Of a stretch of DNA of 64,000 nt, positions 34,809 through 42,829 are shown in pieces; the stretch's first letter is position 1; every line of letters starts with the position of its first letter. A program made the translations under genes and the position numbers. Below the pieces are notes generated by a model. It was not told the origin of the DNA, searched no databases, and worked only from the letters and a program-made list of their open reading frames with translations. Origin of the DNA: JBHOQX01 sp042408595 (GTDB taxonomy: Bacteria; Chloroflexota; Chloroflexia; Chloroflexales; Roseiflexaceae); the NCBI GenBank assembly GCA_042408595.1, contig JBHOQX010000131.1, positions 77,546 to 141,545 on the forward strand, read 5' to 3'.

Positions 34809-36419
34809 CTACTGCGGAAACAGCTCGTCGATCTCTTCGCGGGCGCGTGACGGTGTCGCTGGCTCGCGCATGCCCATGGCGCGGTAGAACGCCGCGTCGT
34901 ACGGGCGGGTGCGCACCACTACCGGCATCGGCACGGCGTGGCCCAGGATCATCGCCTGCTGGCGCGTATCGAGCGTCGCGAGCACGCCCTTCAGCGCGCT
35001 GCCCCCGCTCACGCCGGTGAAAACGGCCTCGATGTCCCGCTCGTCGTTCAGCAGCGCGGTGATGCGCGTCCCGAGCTGGCTCATCACTTCCGAGTCGATC
35101 GAGGATGGGCGCTGATCGACGACCAGCAAGGTCACGCTATATTTGCGCAGCTCGCGGGCGATCGTGCCGAAGATCGTCTGCTTCGCGATGGCGGGATGCA
35201 GGAACTTGTGCGCCTCTTCGATCGTGATCATCAACTGGCGCGGCTTGTGCGCCGGGTCCTTCGTGCGGATGTACTCCTCGGTCTGCTGCACCCAGCGGCG
35301 ATAGATCCGGCGCGTGACGATATTGGCCACCAGCATGTAGGCCAGTTCCTTGCGGTACTGGCCGAACTCCAGGATGACATGGTGCCCGTGCGCCAGCGCG
35401 TCGATCATCTGATCGATCGCCTGCGTCCCGGCGGTCTCCTGCACGAAGCCGAGGCGCGCCACCTGCTCCAGCTTGCGCTTCAGCGCGCTGATCGAGCCGG
35501 CGTGCGCGCCTGTCTGCTCCGCAAAGGCGTTGATTGCCTCGCTGTCCATGGCAAGCAATGTCGCCAGCCAGCGATCGTGGAAGCGGTCCACCAACAGGTA
35601 GGAGGACTCGGCGGCGGTCGGCGTCAGGTTCAGTTCATCCTGCAACAGCAGCACGTCGTCCACCTCGATCTGGTCCAGGCCGATGGTGACCGCCTGATCG
35701 ACCGGGACGCGCCGCCGTCGCGAGGAGGCCGGATCGAGCGAGTAGATGCGGACGTGCGCACCGAAGAGCTGCCGCAGCCCCTTGACAAACCCGCCTGTTT
35801 CCGACTCGGCTTCCCAGCCGTACTCGCTATGCATGTCGAACACCAGGTTCGCGGCGACGTTTGACCGGATGGTGCCGCAGAGCAGCAGCCGTGTCAGGAA
35901 GCTCTTGCCAGTGCCGCTCTTGCCGAACACGCCGTTCGAGCGCTCGACGAGCCGCTCCAGGTCGAGGCAGACCGGGACGTCCATGTCCAGCGGCTGCCCG
36001 ATCTCGAAGTGTGTCTGGTCCGCGCCGCCGAAGACGCGCTTGAAATCCTGCTCGCCGGCGTCGTGCACCGACGAGAAGTGGCGCGGCACGGTCTTGACCG
36101 GGCGCGGCGGCTCCGAGAGGTCGTGCGGGATCATCAGCATCGGCTTGAGCATCGCCGAGCCGTAGGTCGATGTGCCGGCCAGCACCTCGCGGACGAAGGG
36201 GTCGCCGTTCGGCGGGTCGGCCAGCACCTGCTGGTTGGTCGCCTCGAGCTGCACATCGGTGACCATCGAGAAAAAGTGGTGCTTCTCGCCCTGGACGACG
36301 ACGAACTTTCCGACGCGCACGTCTTCGACGCTCACCGTAGCATCGAGCCGGGCACATAGCCCCTCGCCGAGCGAGCCGCTGATGATGACGCCGAGCCGGT
36401 CGGCTGCGTGTGCTGCCAT
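34809..36419 (-). CDS. HerA/FtsK-like ATPase (DUF87 domain)
   Basis: The 536-residue protein has an N-terminal HAS-barrel-like domain (VGKFVVVQGEKHHFFSMVTD) and a RecA-like motor: Walker A NGVFGKSGTGKSFLTRLLL near residue 163, Walker B LMITIEEAHKFLHPAIA near residue 396, and the C-terminal VVDQRPSSIDSEVMSQLGTR with GTRITALLNDERD. This is the HerA helicase/translocase arrangement. HerA normally works with the nuclease NurA in DNA end resection or in defence systems, but no NurA or other partner is adjacent. The ATG at 36419 follows GAGGA. A strong promoter at 36454-36481 and a terminator at 34753-34778 show it is a single-gene unit. Confidence 0.88.
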   Translation of the reverse strand: MAAHAADRLGVIISGSLGEGLCARLDATVSVEDVRVGKFVVVQGEKHHFFSMVTDVQLEATNQQVLADPPNGDPFVREVLAGTSTYGSAMLKPMLMIPHDLSEPPRPVKTVPRHFSSVHDAGEQDFKRVFGGADQTHFEIGQPLDMDVPVCLDLERLVERSNGVFGKSGTGKSFLTRLLLCGTIRSNVAANLVFDMHSEYGWEAESETGGFVKGLRQLFGAHVRIYSLDPASSRRRRVPVDQAVTIGLDQIEVDDVLLLQDELNLTPTAAESSYLLVDRFHDRWLATLLAMDSEAINAFAEQTGAHAGSISALKRKLEQVARLGFVQETAGTQAIDQMIDALAHGHHVILEFGQYRKELAYMLVANIVTRRIYRRWVQQTEEYIRTKDPAHKPRQLMITIEEAHKFLHPAIAKQTIFGTIARELRKYSVTLLVVDQRPSSIDSEVMSQLGTRITALLNDERDIEAVFTGVSGGSALKGVLATLDTRQQAMILGHAVPMPVVVRTRPYDAAFYRAMGMREPATPSRAREEIDELFPQ

Positions 36420-36453
36420 GAGTGGTCCTCGTTGCTGGCGGGTCGGTCGCACA

Positions 36454-36481
36454 AATATATCATTCCTGCAATGCCTGTCAA
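36454..36481 (-). promoter_or_regulatory. Sigma-70-type promoter of the HerA-like gene
   Basis: On the minus strand a consensus TTGACA and TATATT are separated by 16 bases. The predicted start is about 28 bases before the HerA-like ATG. Confidence 0.75.
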
Positions 36482-36790
36482 GCACGACCCTGAGAAGCCA
36501 TCTTGTCCGCGAAGGTGCGAGAGACGGCGCTGATTGGCGATGGTCTGGCGCCCGCGGCCGAGTCATGGCGGCAGAAGGAGCGACCCTCGTCAGGTCTATG
36601 GCCCCGTTACGCCCTGCCAGAGGGGCTCGGACCACCTCTGCGTTCCCCTCATCCGCCGCAGGCATGGATTGCGAAAGATCTCAACGCGAGACGACCCGCA
36701 CTCACGCCGTCGAGTCGGGGCCTTCACGGGTGCAGCACGTACATGCCCTTCTGCTCCCGCGTCCGCCCGGTCCCCCAGCGAAAAACCTGT
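36482..36790. other. 309-base spacer between divergent genes
   Basis: This stretch lies between the HerA-like promoter and the -10 box of the redox gene. I see no gene, repeat array or clear hairpin in it. Confidence 0.4.
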
Positions 36791-36796
36791 TATAAT
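36791..36796 (+). promoter_or_regulatory. Extended -10 promoter element of the MsrQ/MsrP-like gene
   Basis: TATAAT is preceded by TGT, giving an extended -10 box without a -35 match. The start point would be about 35 bases before the ATG at 36837. Confidence 0.6.
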
Positions 36797-36836
36797 GGCA
36801 ACCATTCTTGCAACACCAACCTGCGGAGCGCGGCCG

Positions 36837-37907
36837 ATGACACCACGGCTGACAGACTGGGCGCTGGCGTGCGCCGTCGGGCTGGGTTTTGCCACGGGAA
36901 TCCTCAGCCTGGTGAGCGGCCGCCCGGGCCAGTGGCTGGTCTTCGCCGCGCACGGGGCCGCCGGGCTCTGGCTGGGCCTGCTGCTCGTCGGCAAGCTGCG
37001 TCGCGTCTGGTGGCGGCTCGTTCGCCCGGGCGCCTGGGGATGGCGCACGCTGCCCGGCCTGGGGGCGCTGCTGCTGGCGCTCCTGGCGCTCGGCTCCGGC
37101 GTTTGGTGGGCGCTCGGCAGCACGCTGGTGGTCGCCGGCTACAATCTGCTGAACTGGCACATCCTGTTCGGCCTGGCGCTCACCCTGCTGGTGTCGCTGC
37201 ATATGCTCGCGCGGGCCAGGCCGCTGCGCCGGCGCGATCTGGCCGGCCGGCGGCAGGTGTTGCGCTTCGGCGCGCTGGCGCTGGCGGGCGCGGCGCTCTG
37301 GCCGGCGCAGCAGGCCGCCGTACGGGCTGCCGGGCTGCCGGGCGCACAGCGGCGCTTCACCGGCTCGCGCGAGGCTGGCAGCTTCAGCGGCAACGCCTTC
37401 CCCGCCACCAGTTGGGTCGCCGACGCCCCGTGCCCGATCCCGCCCGACCGCTGGCGGCTGATCATCGGGGGCGCGGTCGCGTCGCCACGCTCGCTCGGCT
37501 ACGCCGATATGCTGGCGCACACCGATGAACTCGTCGCGACGCTCGACTGCACCGGCGGCTTCTATAGCACGCAGCGTTGGCGCGGCGCACGGGTCGGCGC
37601 GTTGCTGGCGCAGGCCGGCGTCGCACCGGATGCCCGCTGGATCAGCTTCATCTCCTTCACCGGCTACCGCTGGAGCCTGCCGCTGGCCGAGGCGAGCGAC
37701 GCCCTGCTGGCGACGCACGTCGGCGGCGAGCCGCTGAGCCACTCCCATGGCGCGCCGGCCCGGCTGGTCGCGCCCGGGCGGCGCGGCGTCGAGTGGGTCA
37801 AGTGGGTCGAGCGGATCGAGGTCCGGGTCGCGCCGGACGCCGGGCAGGTGCTGAGCCTGTATACGAGCAGTTTCACACCACGCGGGCGTGGAGAGGCAAC
37901 GGCGTGA
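36837..37907 (+). CDS. Single-chain membrane redox protein: four-helix domain fused to a SUOX-fold molybdopterin domain
   Basis: Of the 356 residues, the first 125 form about four helices with spaced histidines (WLVFAAHGAAGLW, LLNWHILFGLALTLLVSLHM) that could bind haem b, as in MsrQ/YedZ-type subunits. An internal RRQVLRFGALALAGAALWP near residue 137 looks like a twin-arginine signal. After it comes a sulfite-oxidase-fold domain with VATLDCTGGFYSTQRWRGAR, where the Cys is the expected molybdenum ligand, and WISFISFTGYRWSLPL. It thus resembles MsrQ and MsrP joined in one chain. The substrate is unknown. The ATG follows GGAG, and the end overlaps the next gene by GTGA. Confidence 0.78.
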   Translation: MTPRLTDWALACAVGLGFATGILSLVSGRPGQWLVFAAHGAAGLWLGLLLVGKLRRVWWRLVRPGAWGWRTLPGLGALLLALLALGSGVWWALGSTLVVAGYNLLNWHILFGLALTLLVSLHMLARARPLRRRDLAGRRQVLRFGALALAGAALWPAQQAAVRAAGLPGAQRRFTGSREAGSFSGNAFPATSWVADAPCPIPPDRWRLIIGGAVASPRSLGYADMLAHTDELVATLDCTGGFYSTQRWRGARVGALLAQAGVAPDARWISFISFTGYRWSLPLAEASDALLATHVGGEPLSHSHGAPARLVAPGRRGVEWVKWVERIEVRVAPDAGQVLSLYTSSFTPRGRGEATA

Positions 37908-38263
37908 AACACATCGTTATCGCGGAAGATGAACCGAAAGTGCGCGATTTCTTCGCCCGCGCCACACGCCGGCTCGCGCCCGATGCGCTGGTGACGGCGG
38001 TGGGCAGCGGCGCGGAGGCGCTGGCCATCGCCCGGACAGGCGCCTGCGACCTGGTGATCACCGATCACCGCATGCCGGGGATGACCGGCCTGGACCTGCT
38101 GCGCGCGCTGCGACGGGAATTGCCGGATCTCCCCGTGGTGATCATTTCGGCGGATGCTGCGGCAGAGCAGCTGGCGCTTCTGGCGGGCGCGAACGCTTTC
38201 TTCCACAAGCCGGTGACGCTCGGCCAGTTTCGCGAGATCGTCGGGTACGCCAGCAAAGGGTAG
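37904..38263 (+). CDS. Single-domain response regulator (CheY-like receiver)
   Basis: The 119-residue protein is a receiver only: IVIAEDEPKVRDFFARATRR (acidic pocket), phosphoacceptor Asp in LVITDHRMPGMTGLDLLRAL, Ser in VVIISADAAAEQ, and Lys in NAFFHKPVTLGQF. No output domain follows. The GTG start overlaps the stop of the redox protein gene by four bases, so the two are translationally coupled, an unusual partner for a molybdopterin protein. No kinase gene is adjacent; the cognate kinase must be elsewhere. Confidence 0.88.
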   Translation: MKHIVIAEDEPKVRDFFARATRRLAPDALVTAVGSGAEALAIARTGACDLVITDHRMPGMTGLDLLRALRRELPDLPVVIISADAAAEQLALLAGANAFFHKPVTLGQFREIVGYASKG

Positions 38264-38300
38264 CCGGCGCGGCGGCCGTACCACGCCAGCAGGCTCTGGC

Positions 38301-41042
38301 TCACTCCTCACCGCGGGCGCGCCGTCGGGCGCGCTCACGGGCCTCGCGCATCCGCGCCAGGCGCTCTTCGTCCGGCGAGCGGGCCGGGCGGCCCGCCGGG
38401 GCGCGCCCGCGGCCCGGCAGCGCCGTCGCCAGCGCACCGAAGTCGCTCCGGCGCAGGCTGAGGCGGCGCACGGCGATATCGAGCGGCAGCAGCAGCAGCG
38501 CCAGCAGCAGCAGCGGGAAGGCGATCTCCTGCGCCCGTGAGACGGACGGCAGCGCGTGGTCGAAGGCCGCCGCCGGATCGGTCAGCTTCGCGCCGCCGGT
38601 GTCGCGCGCCAATTGCGCCAGCAGCGCCGGGTTGCTCTGCGCCTCGCGGTACTCCGGCGAGTACGGTACGACCATCGCCACCGTGTCCTGCAGCGCCACC
38701 CGCCCATCCTGCTGCCCGACAAGCTGCACCAGGTACGTCCCCTGCGGCGGGCTGGGGAGGCTCGCGCGGTATTCGCCGGGCGCGACCTGCGCCAGCCGCA
38801 CCTGCTGCGGCGAGCCGCCCGGGCCGACGATCGTCGCCTGCATCTCCAGGCCATCGCGCGGCTTGCCGTCCAGGCTACGCGCCTGGACAGCGATCACCGT
38901 CTGGCTGCCCTCGGCGCGCACGTCCGCCGCGAGGCCGCCGGAGACGGTCGGGAGCGTCCACGACACGAGTTGCGCGGCGAAGCGCGGGAAACCGGGCCAG
39001 CGCACCCAGTCCACCGCCCATTTGCCGGTGGCATCGCTCGTCCAGGCGGCGCTCCGCCCCAGGCCATACTGCCAGGTCGCCAGGATCGGCGCGTCATCCG
39101 GGCCGACCAGCGCGGTCGTCGCGGTCTCCTTGGCGGTCGTGCCGTTGTAGCCATTGAGCGGTGGCAGCCCGCTGCCCAGGCCGTCCAGCACCGGGCTGGG
39201 CGCGGCGTAGGCCGGTGTGAACGGCTCCTCGATGATGTAATTGCCGACGACGGTGATCGTCTCCTGGACAAAAATCTGCGGCACGTTTTCCATCTGATCG
39301 GCGGGGTAATAGCGCCCGCTGCCGGCGCTCGCCAGCCGCTGGAGATAGTCCGCTGAGCCGCTGCCCGCCGCCACGACCGACAGCGTGATCCCGGCGTCGC
39401 GCATGCGCTGGGCGATGTCCACATTGTCGCCACCGGACGACCAGCCATCGGTCAGCAGGATGACGTGCTTGATGCGCGCGTCGATCTGTTTCAGCGCATC
39501 CTCGGCCGCTTGCAGACCGGCGCGGACGTTTGTGCTGCCTTCCGGCGGCACCGGCGCCAGCGCGCTCTGGATGGCCTCGGTGCGCGCGCCGCGCTGCGGC
39601 TGGAAGATCCAGTGCGCGCCCCCGTCGAACGCGACGATACCGACCGTATCGTTCGGGCGGAGCACCGCCGCCGCCTGCGTCACCGCGTCCTTGGCGATAT
39701 CGATCTTAGGCGTCCCACCCCGGCGGAACTGTGATGTCTGGCGGTTCGGACCGGAGCAGTGGCAGGCGTCCATGCTGCCAGACTTGTCGATCACGAAGAT
39801 CAACGCCAGATCGGGACGTTCCTCGCGGTCGCGCACATCCATCCAGACCGGCAGCGCCTGCTCCACCGGCGTTTTGCCGTAGCCGCCGACGCCGAACGAG
39901 CGGTCGCCGCCGATCATCACCAGCCCCTTGCCCAGATCGTGGACATAGGCCGGCAGGGCGGCCATCACCGACACCGGCAGCGCCGCCGCTGGCACGTTCA
40001 CCAGCACAACCGCCTCGTAGTCGCCCAGGCCAGCCAGGTCCGCCGGCATGCTCTCCGGCGGGGCAATGGTCGCCTGCACCTCGGCGGCGTCCAGGGCGCG
40101 CTTGAGGTTGGCCGCTTCGCCAGGTCTGCCCTCGACCAGCAGCACGCGCGCCGGACCCTCCACGCGCACCAGCGTCTCGGCCTGGTTGTTCTGGGCGCGG
40201 CTGTCGATCTGTGGCGTCAGTTGGGCGCGGAAGCGCTGGAAGCCCTGATTGTCGGCCGTCAGGCGCACCGAGAAGCGGTTCGGGCCGGGCTGCAACTGCA
40301 CATCCTGCTCCAGCAGCACGCGGTCCTGCCCGCCCGCCTGGCCGACGATCTGAAGCCGGGCGCCTTGGGCAACATTGCTGCTGGCGGTGGCGATCAGCTC
40401 GAACTCTTGGCCCTTGCGAACGCTCGCCGGCGCGTCCAGGCTGTCCAGCAGCGCCTCGCCGCCGGACGGCGCGCTCAGATCCACATAGCTGAGCTGCACG
40501 CCGCGCGCAGCGGCGATCCGCGCAGCAGCACGCGCGTCGCCGTCGTTCTGCGCGCCGTCGGACAGGAGCACCAGCCGCTTCTTGGTATCCGCCGGCAGCA
40601 GCGCCAGGCCGAGCTGCACCGCCTGCTCGATGTTCGTGCGGCTCTCGACCGGGATGGATGTGATCCGGCCGAGGGTGCGCTCCGTGCCAGGCACGCGTTC
40701 GACCAGCGCGTTCTCGCCGAAGACCACCACCGCCGCCTGGTCGTCCGGCGGCATCGCCTTCAGCGCGTCCTGCACGAACGCCTCGGCCTGGCCGCGCATC
40801 GATGGCGAGATCGAATCGGAGCTGTCGATCAAAAAGACGGTCGTCACCCGGTCCACCGCGCGGACGACCTGCGTGCCGGCGAGCGCCAGCACGAGCGCGG
40901 CGATGATGGCGGTGCGCAAGCCCAGGCTGGTCCAGAAGCGGGTGGCGGGAAGGCGGCGGGGCACGAGCAGCGAGAGCGCCCAGAGCGGGATGAGGATCAG
41001 CAACAGCAGCAGCGCCGCGGGGGCGATGAACGAGAGATACAT
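38301..41042 (-). CDS. Large membrane protein with two von Willebrand A domains (BatA-like)
   Basis: The 913-residue protein starts with two helices (APAALLLLLILIPLWALSLL, TAIIAALVLALAGTQVVRAV). A first VWA domain follows, with the MIDAS-type FLIDSSDSIS near residue 70. Then comes a glutamine-amidotransferase-like region (RVLLVEGRPGEAANLKRAL, YEAVVLVNVPAAALP, LVMIGGDRSFGVGGYGKT), and a second VWA domain with LIFVIDKSGSMD near residue 417 and a short Cys-containing insert (ACHCSGPNRQ). The C-terminus has a helix (IAFPLLLLALLLLPLDIAVR) and a basic tail. It is probably part of a BatA/MoxR-type envelope system, although no MoxR gene is nearby. The start ATG follows GGAG. Confidence 0.85.
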   Translation of the reverse strand: MYLSFIAPAALLLLLILIPLWALSLLVPRRLPATRFWTSLGLRTAIIAALVLALAGTQVVRAVDRVTTVFLIDSSDSISPSMRGQAEAFVQDALKAMPPDDQAAVVVFGENALVERVPGTERTLGRITSIPVESRTNIEQAVQLGLALLPADTKKRLVLLSDGAQNDGDARAAARIAAARGVQLSYVDLSAPSGGEALLDSLDAPASVRKGQEFELIATASSNVAQGARLQIVGQAGGQDRVLLEQDVQLQPGPNRFSVRLTADNQGFQRFRAQLTPQIDSRAQNNQAETLVRVEGPARVLLVEGRPGEAANLKRALDAAEVQATIAPPESMPADLAGLGDYEAVVLVNVPAAALPVSVMAALPAYVHDLGKGLVMIGGDRSFGVGGYGKTPVEQALPVWMDVRDREERPDLALIFVIDKSGSMDACHCSGPNRQTSQFRRGGTPKIDIAKDAVTQAAAVLRPNDTVGIVAFDGGAHWIFQPQRGARTEAIQSALAPVPPEGSTNVRAGLQAAEDALKQIDARIKHVILLTDGWSSGGDNVDIAQRMRDAGITLSVVAAGSGSADYLQRLASAGSGRYYPADQMENVPQIFVQETITVVGNYIIEEPFTPAYAAPSPVLDGLGSGLPPLNGYNGTTAKETATTALVGPDDAPILATWQYGLGRSAAWTSDATGKWAVDWVRWPGFPRFAAQLVSWTLPTVSGGLAADVRAEGSQTVIAVQARSLDGKPRDGLEMQATIVGPGGSPQQVRLAQVAPGEYRASLPSPPQGTYLVQLVGQQDGRVALQDTVAMVVPYSPEYREAQSNPALLAQLARDTGGAKLTDPAAAFDHALPSVSRAQEIAFPLLLLALLLLPLDIAVRRLSLRRSDFGALATALPGRGRAPAGRPARSPDEERLARMREARERARRRARGEE

Positions 41043-41335
41043 CGGCTCCGCTCCTCAGCGGACGGACCACATGCGGCAGCGACCTATGAGGGGCGCCACC
41101 GGCGCGCGCTTCGTTCCCGCGCCATTCTACCATGCCGCCGCCGCTCTTGCAGGCGCGATGGCTGACAAATCGATGAGACATCGTCATCCACCGCCGGTGC
41201 GGGCTGAGATATGATACGGCTATGGGAGGCACCCGGGCAATACCGAATCCTGGCAGGGGTCGCATGGATTTGGCGGCAGTGGTCAGCGCTTATCGTGATC
41301 ACGCAATCCGCACCTTCTGGAACAACGGAGCACCC

Positions 41336-42316
41336 ATGAAACGCACCACCATCACACTGATCGTCGCCTTCGCGCTGATCGGGTTCGCGGCCGCGGACGC
41401 CAGGGCCGCCGCGCCACCCCCCGCACCGCGCAGCTTTCTGCCGCTCGCGCTCCACGCCTGGGCCGGTGGCGCGGCGGGCAGCCCAACCCTCGCCGGCTGC
41501 CCGATGTTCCCGCCGGACAACCCGTGGAACCGCGACATCTCGCGCGACCCGGTCGATCCCCAGTCGGCGGCATACATCGCCTCGATCAGCCAGGATCGGA
41601 CGAACCTGCACCCCGACTTCGGCGCCAACCCCGCCTACGGTATCCCATTCGTCGTGGTGCCGGGCAGCCAGCCAAAGGTCCCGATCACGTTCACCGACTA
41701 CGGCGACGAGAGCGACCCAGGGCCGTACCCCGTCCCGCCGGATGCGCCGGTGGAAGCGGGCAGCGACCGGCACGTGCTGGTATTGAACAGCGGGGAATGC
41801 CGGCTGTACGAACTCTTCAACGCCAGCTACCTCGGGCCGGGGTGGGAGGCGAGCTCCGGCGCGATCTTCGACCTGCGCTCGAACGCATTACGGCCCGACG
41901 GGTGGACCTCCGCCGACGCGGCCGGGCTGCCGATCCTGCTGGGGCTCGCCCGCTACGACGAGGTGGCCGCCGGGGAGATTCGCCACGCGCTGCGCTTCAC
42001 CGTGCGGCGCAGCCAGCGCGCCTATATCCACCCGGCGACGCACTTCGCCAGCACATCGAGCGACCCGGCGCTCCCGCCGATGGGGCTGCGGCTGCGGCTC
42101 AAAGCCAGCTACGACCTGTCGCGCTTCCATGGCCAGTCGCTCGTGATCCTGCGGGCGCTCCAGCGCTACGGCATGATCGTCGCCGACAACGGCGCAAGCT
42201 GGTTCATCAGCGGCGCGACCGACCCGCGCTGGGATGACGAGGACCTCAACCAGCTCAAGACCGTGCCCGGAAACGCCTTCGAGGTGGTCCAGACAGGGCC
42301 GATCATCAAGCCGTGA
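41336..42316 (+). CDS. Secreted protein of unknown function
   Basis: The 326-residue protein has a signal peptide (MKRTTITLIVAFALIGFAAA, cleavage probably after ADARA), then the FLPLALHA segment common in exported Chloroflexota proteins. The mature part begins CPMFPPDNPWNRDISRDPVD, with conserved-looking WNRDIS, HPDFGANPAYGIPFVVVPG, HVLVLNSGECRLYELF, IRHALRFTVRRSQRAYIHPA and FHGQSLVILRALQRYGMIVA. I do not recognise an enzyme class with confidence; similar secreted proteins exist in soil bacteria. The start at 41336 follows GGAG. It is divergent from the VWA gene. Confidence 0.8.
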   Translation: MKRTTITLIVAFALIGFAAADARAAAPPPAPRSFLPLALHAWAGGAAGSPTLAGCPMFPPDNPWNRDISRDPVDPQSAAYIASISQDRTNLHPDFGANPAYGIPFVVVPGSQPKVPITFTDYGDESDPGPYPVPPDAPVEAGSDRHVLVLNSGECRLYELFNASYLGPGWEASSGAIFDLRSNALRPDGWTSADAAGLPILLGLARYDEVAAGEIRHALRFTVRRSQRAYIHPATHFASTSSDPALPPMGLRLRLKASYDLSRFHGQSLVILRALQRYGMIVADNGASWFISGATDPRWDDEDLNQLKTVPGNAFEVVQTGPIIKP

Positions 42317-42509
42317 GGCACAGTGGCGGTTGCGAGGGTGAGGGGTGCAAGAGGGGACCTGCGGGTGCGGGCCACGGGCCCTGGACCATCTCCCCAGAAA
42401 CACCTACCCCACAACGGGTGAAGTGGGAGGCGCGCACCATCCGGGCACCGCAGCGGCGCGGCTGCGCCACGGCTCCGGCGCACAGCCGCGCTGCGACGCC
42501 CCGATCCCG

Positions 42510-42707
42510 CTACTCGCGCGGGCGAGCTAGCCAGCCGGCAGCCAGCAGGAGCGCCAGGCTCGTTAACAGTGGGCCAACCCACAACAGCGCCAGGCTCCAA
42601 GCGGTACCGCTGCTCGGCTGGGTGGTGGAGTCGAGAAGGGCAAACACGATCATGGCGAGCAGCAGAAGATTGAGAAGCAAGACAGCGATACCTATCGCCC
42701 TGACCAT
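42510..42707 (-). CDS. Small two-helix membrane protein
   Basis: The 65-residue protein MVRAIGIAVLLLNLLLLAMI has two hydrophobic helices separated by a short polar loop (LLDSTTQPSSGTAWS), and ends in LARPRE. The ATG at 42707 follows AAAGGGAT at good spacing, which supports translation. I do not recognise a family. It is divergent from the neopullulanase-like gene and may share its control region. Confidence 0.6.
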   Translation of the reverse strand: MVRAIGIAVLLLNLLLLAMIVFALLDSTTQPSSGTAWSLALLWVGPLLTSLALLLAAGWLARPRE

Positions 42708-42788
42708 ACCAGATCCCTTTCTGCAACGCGGAGCCACGTGGCCATACTGTACCACACCCCCTCCTAGATGTCGAACCGCTGCGCTCTA

Positions 42789-42814
42789 TGCTATAATTCG
42801 GATAAACCGGTTTA
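42789..42814 (+). promoter_or_regulatory. Extended -10 promoter with overlapping palindromic operator candidate
   Basis: TGC-TATAAT (42789-42797) forms a perfect extended -10 box. A perfect 12-base palindrome, TAAACCGGTTTA, lies at 42803-42814, over the expected transcription start. Its central CG and A/T-rich arms look like a site for a LacI/MalR-type repressor, which would fit control of the sugar enzyme gene just downstream. Confidence 0.6.
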
Positions 42815-42829
42815 GCTGGAGCCGCTATT

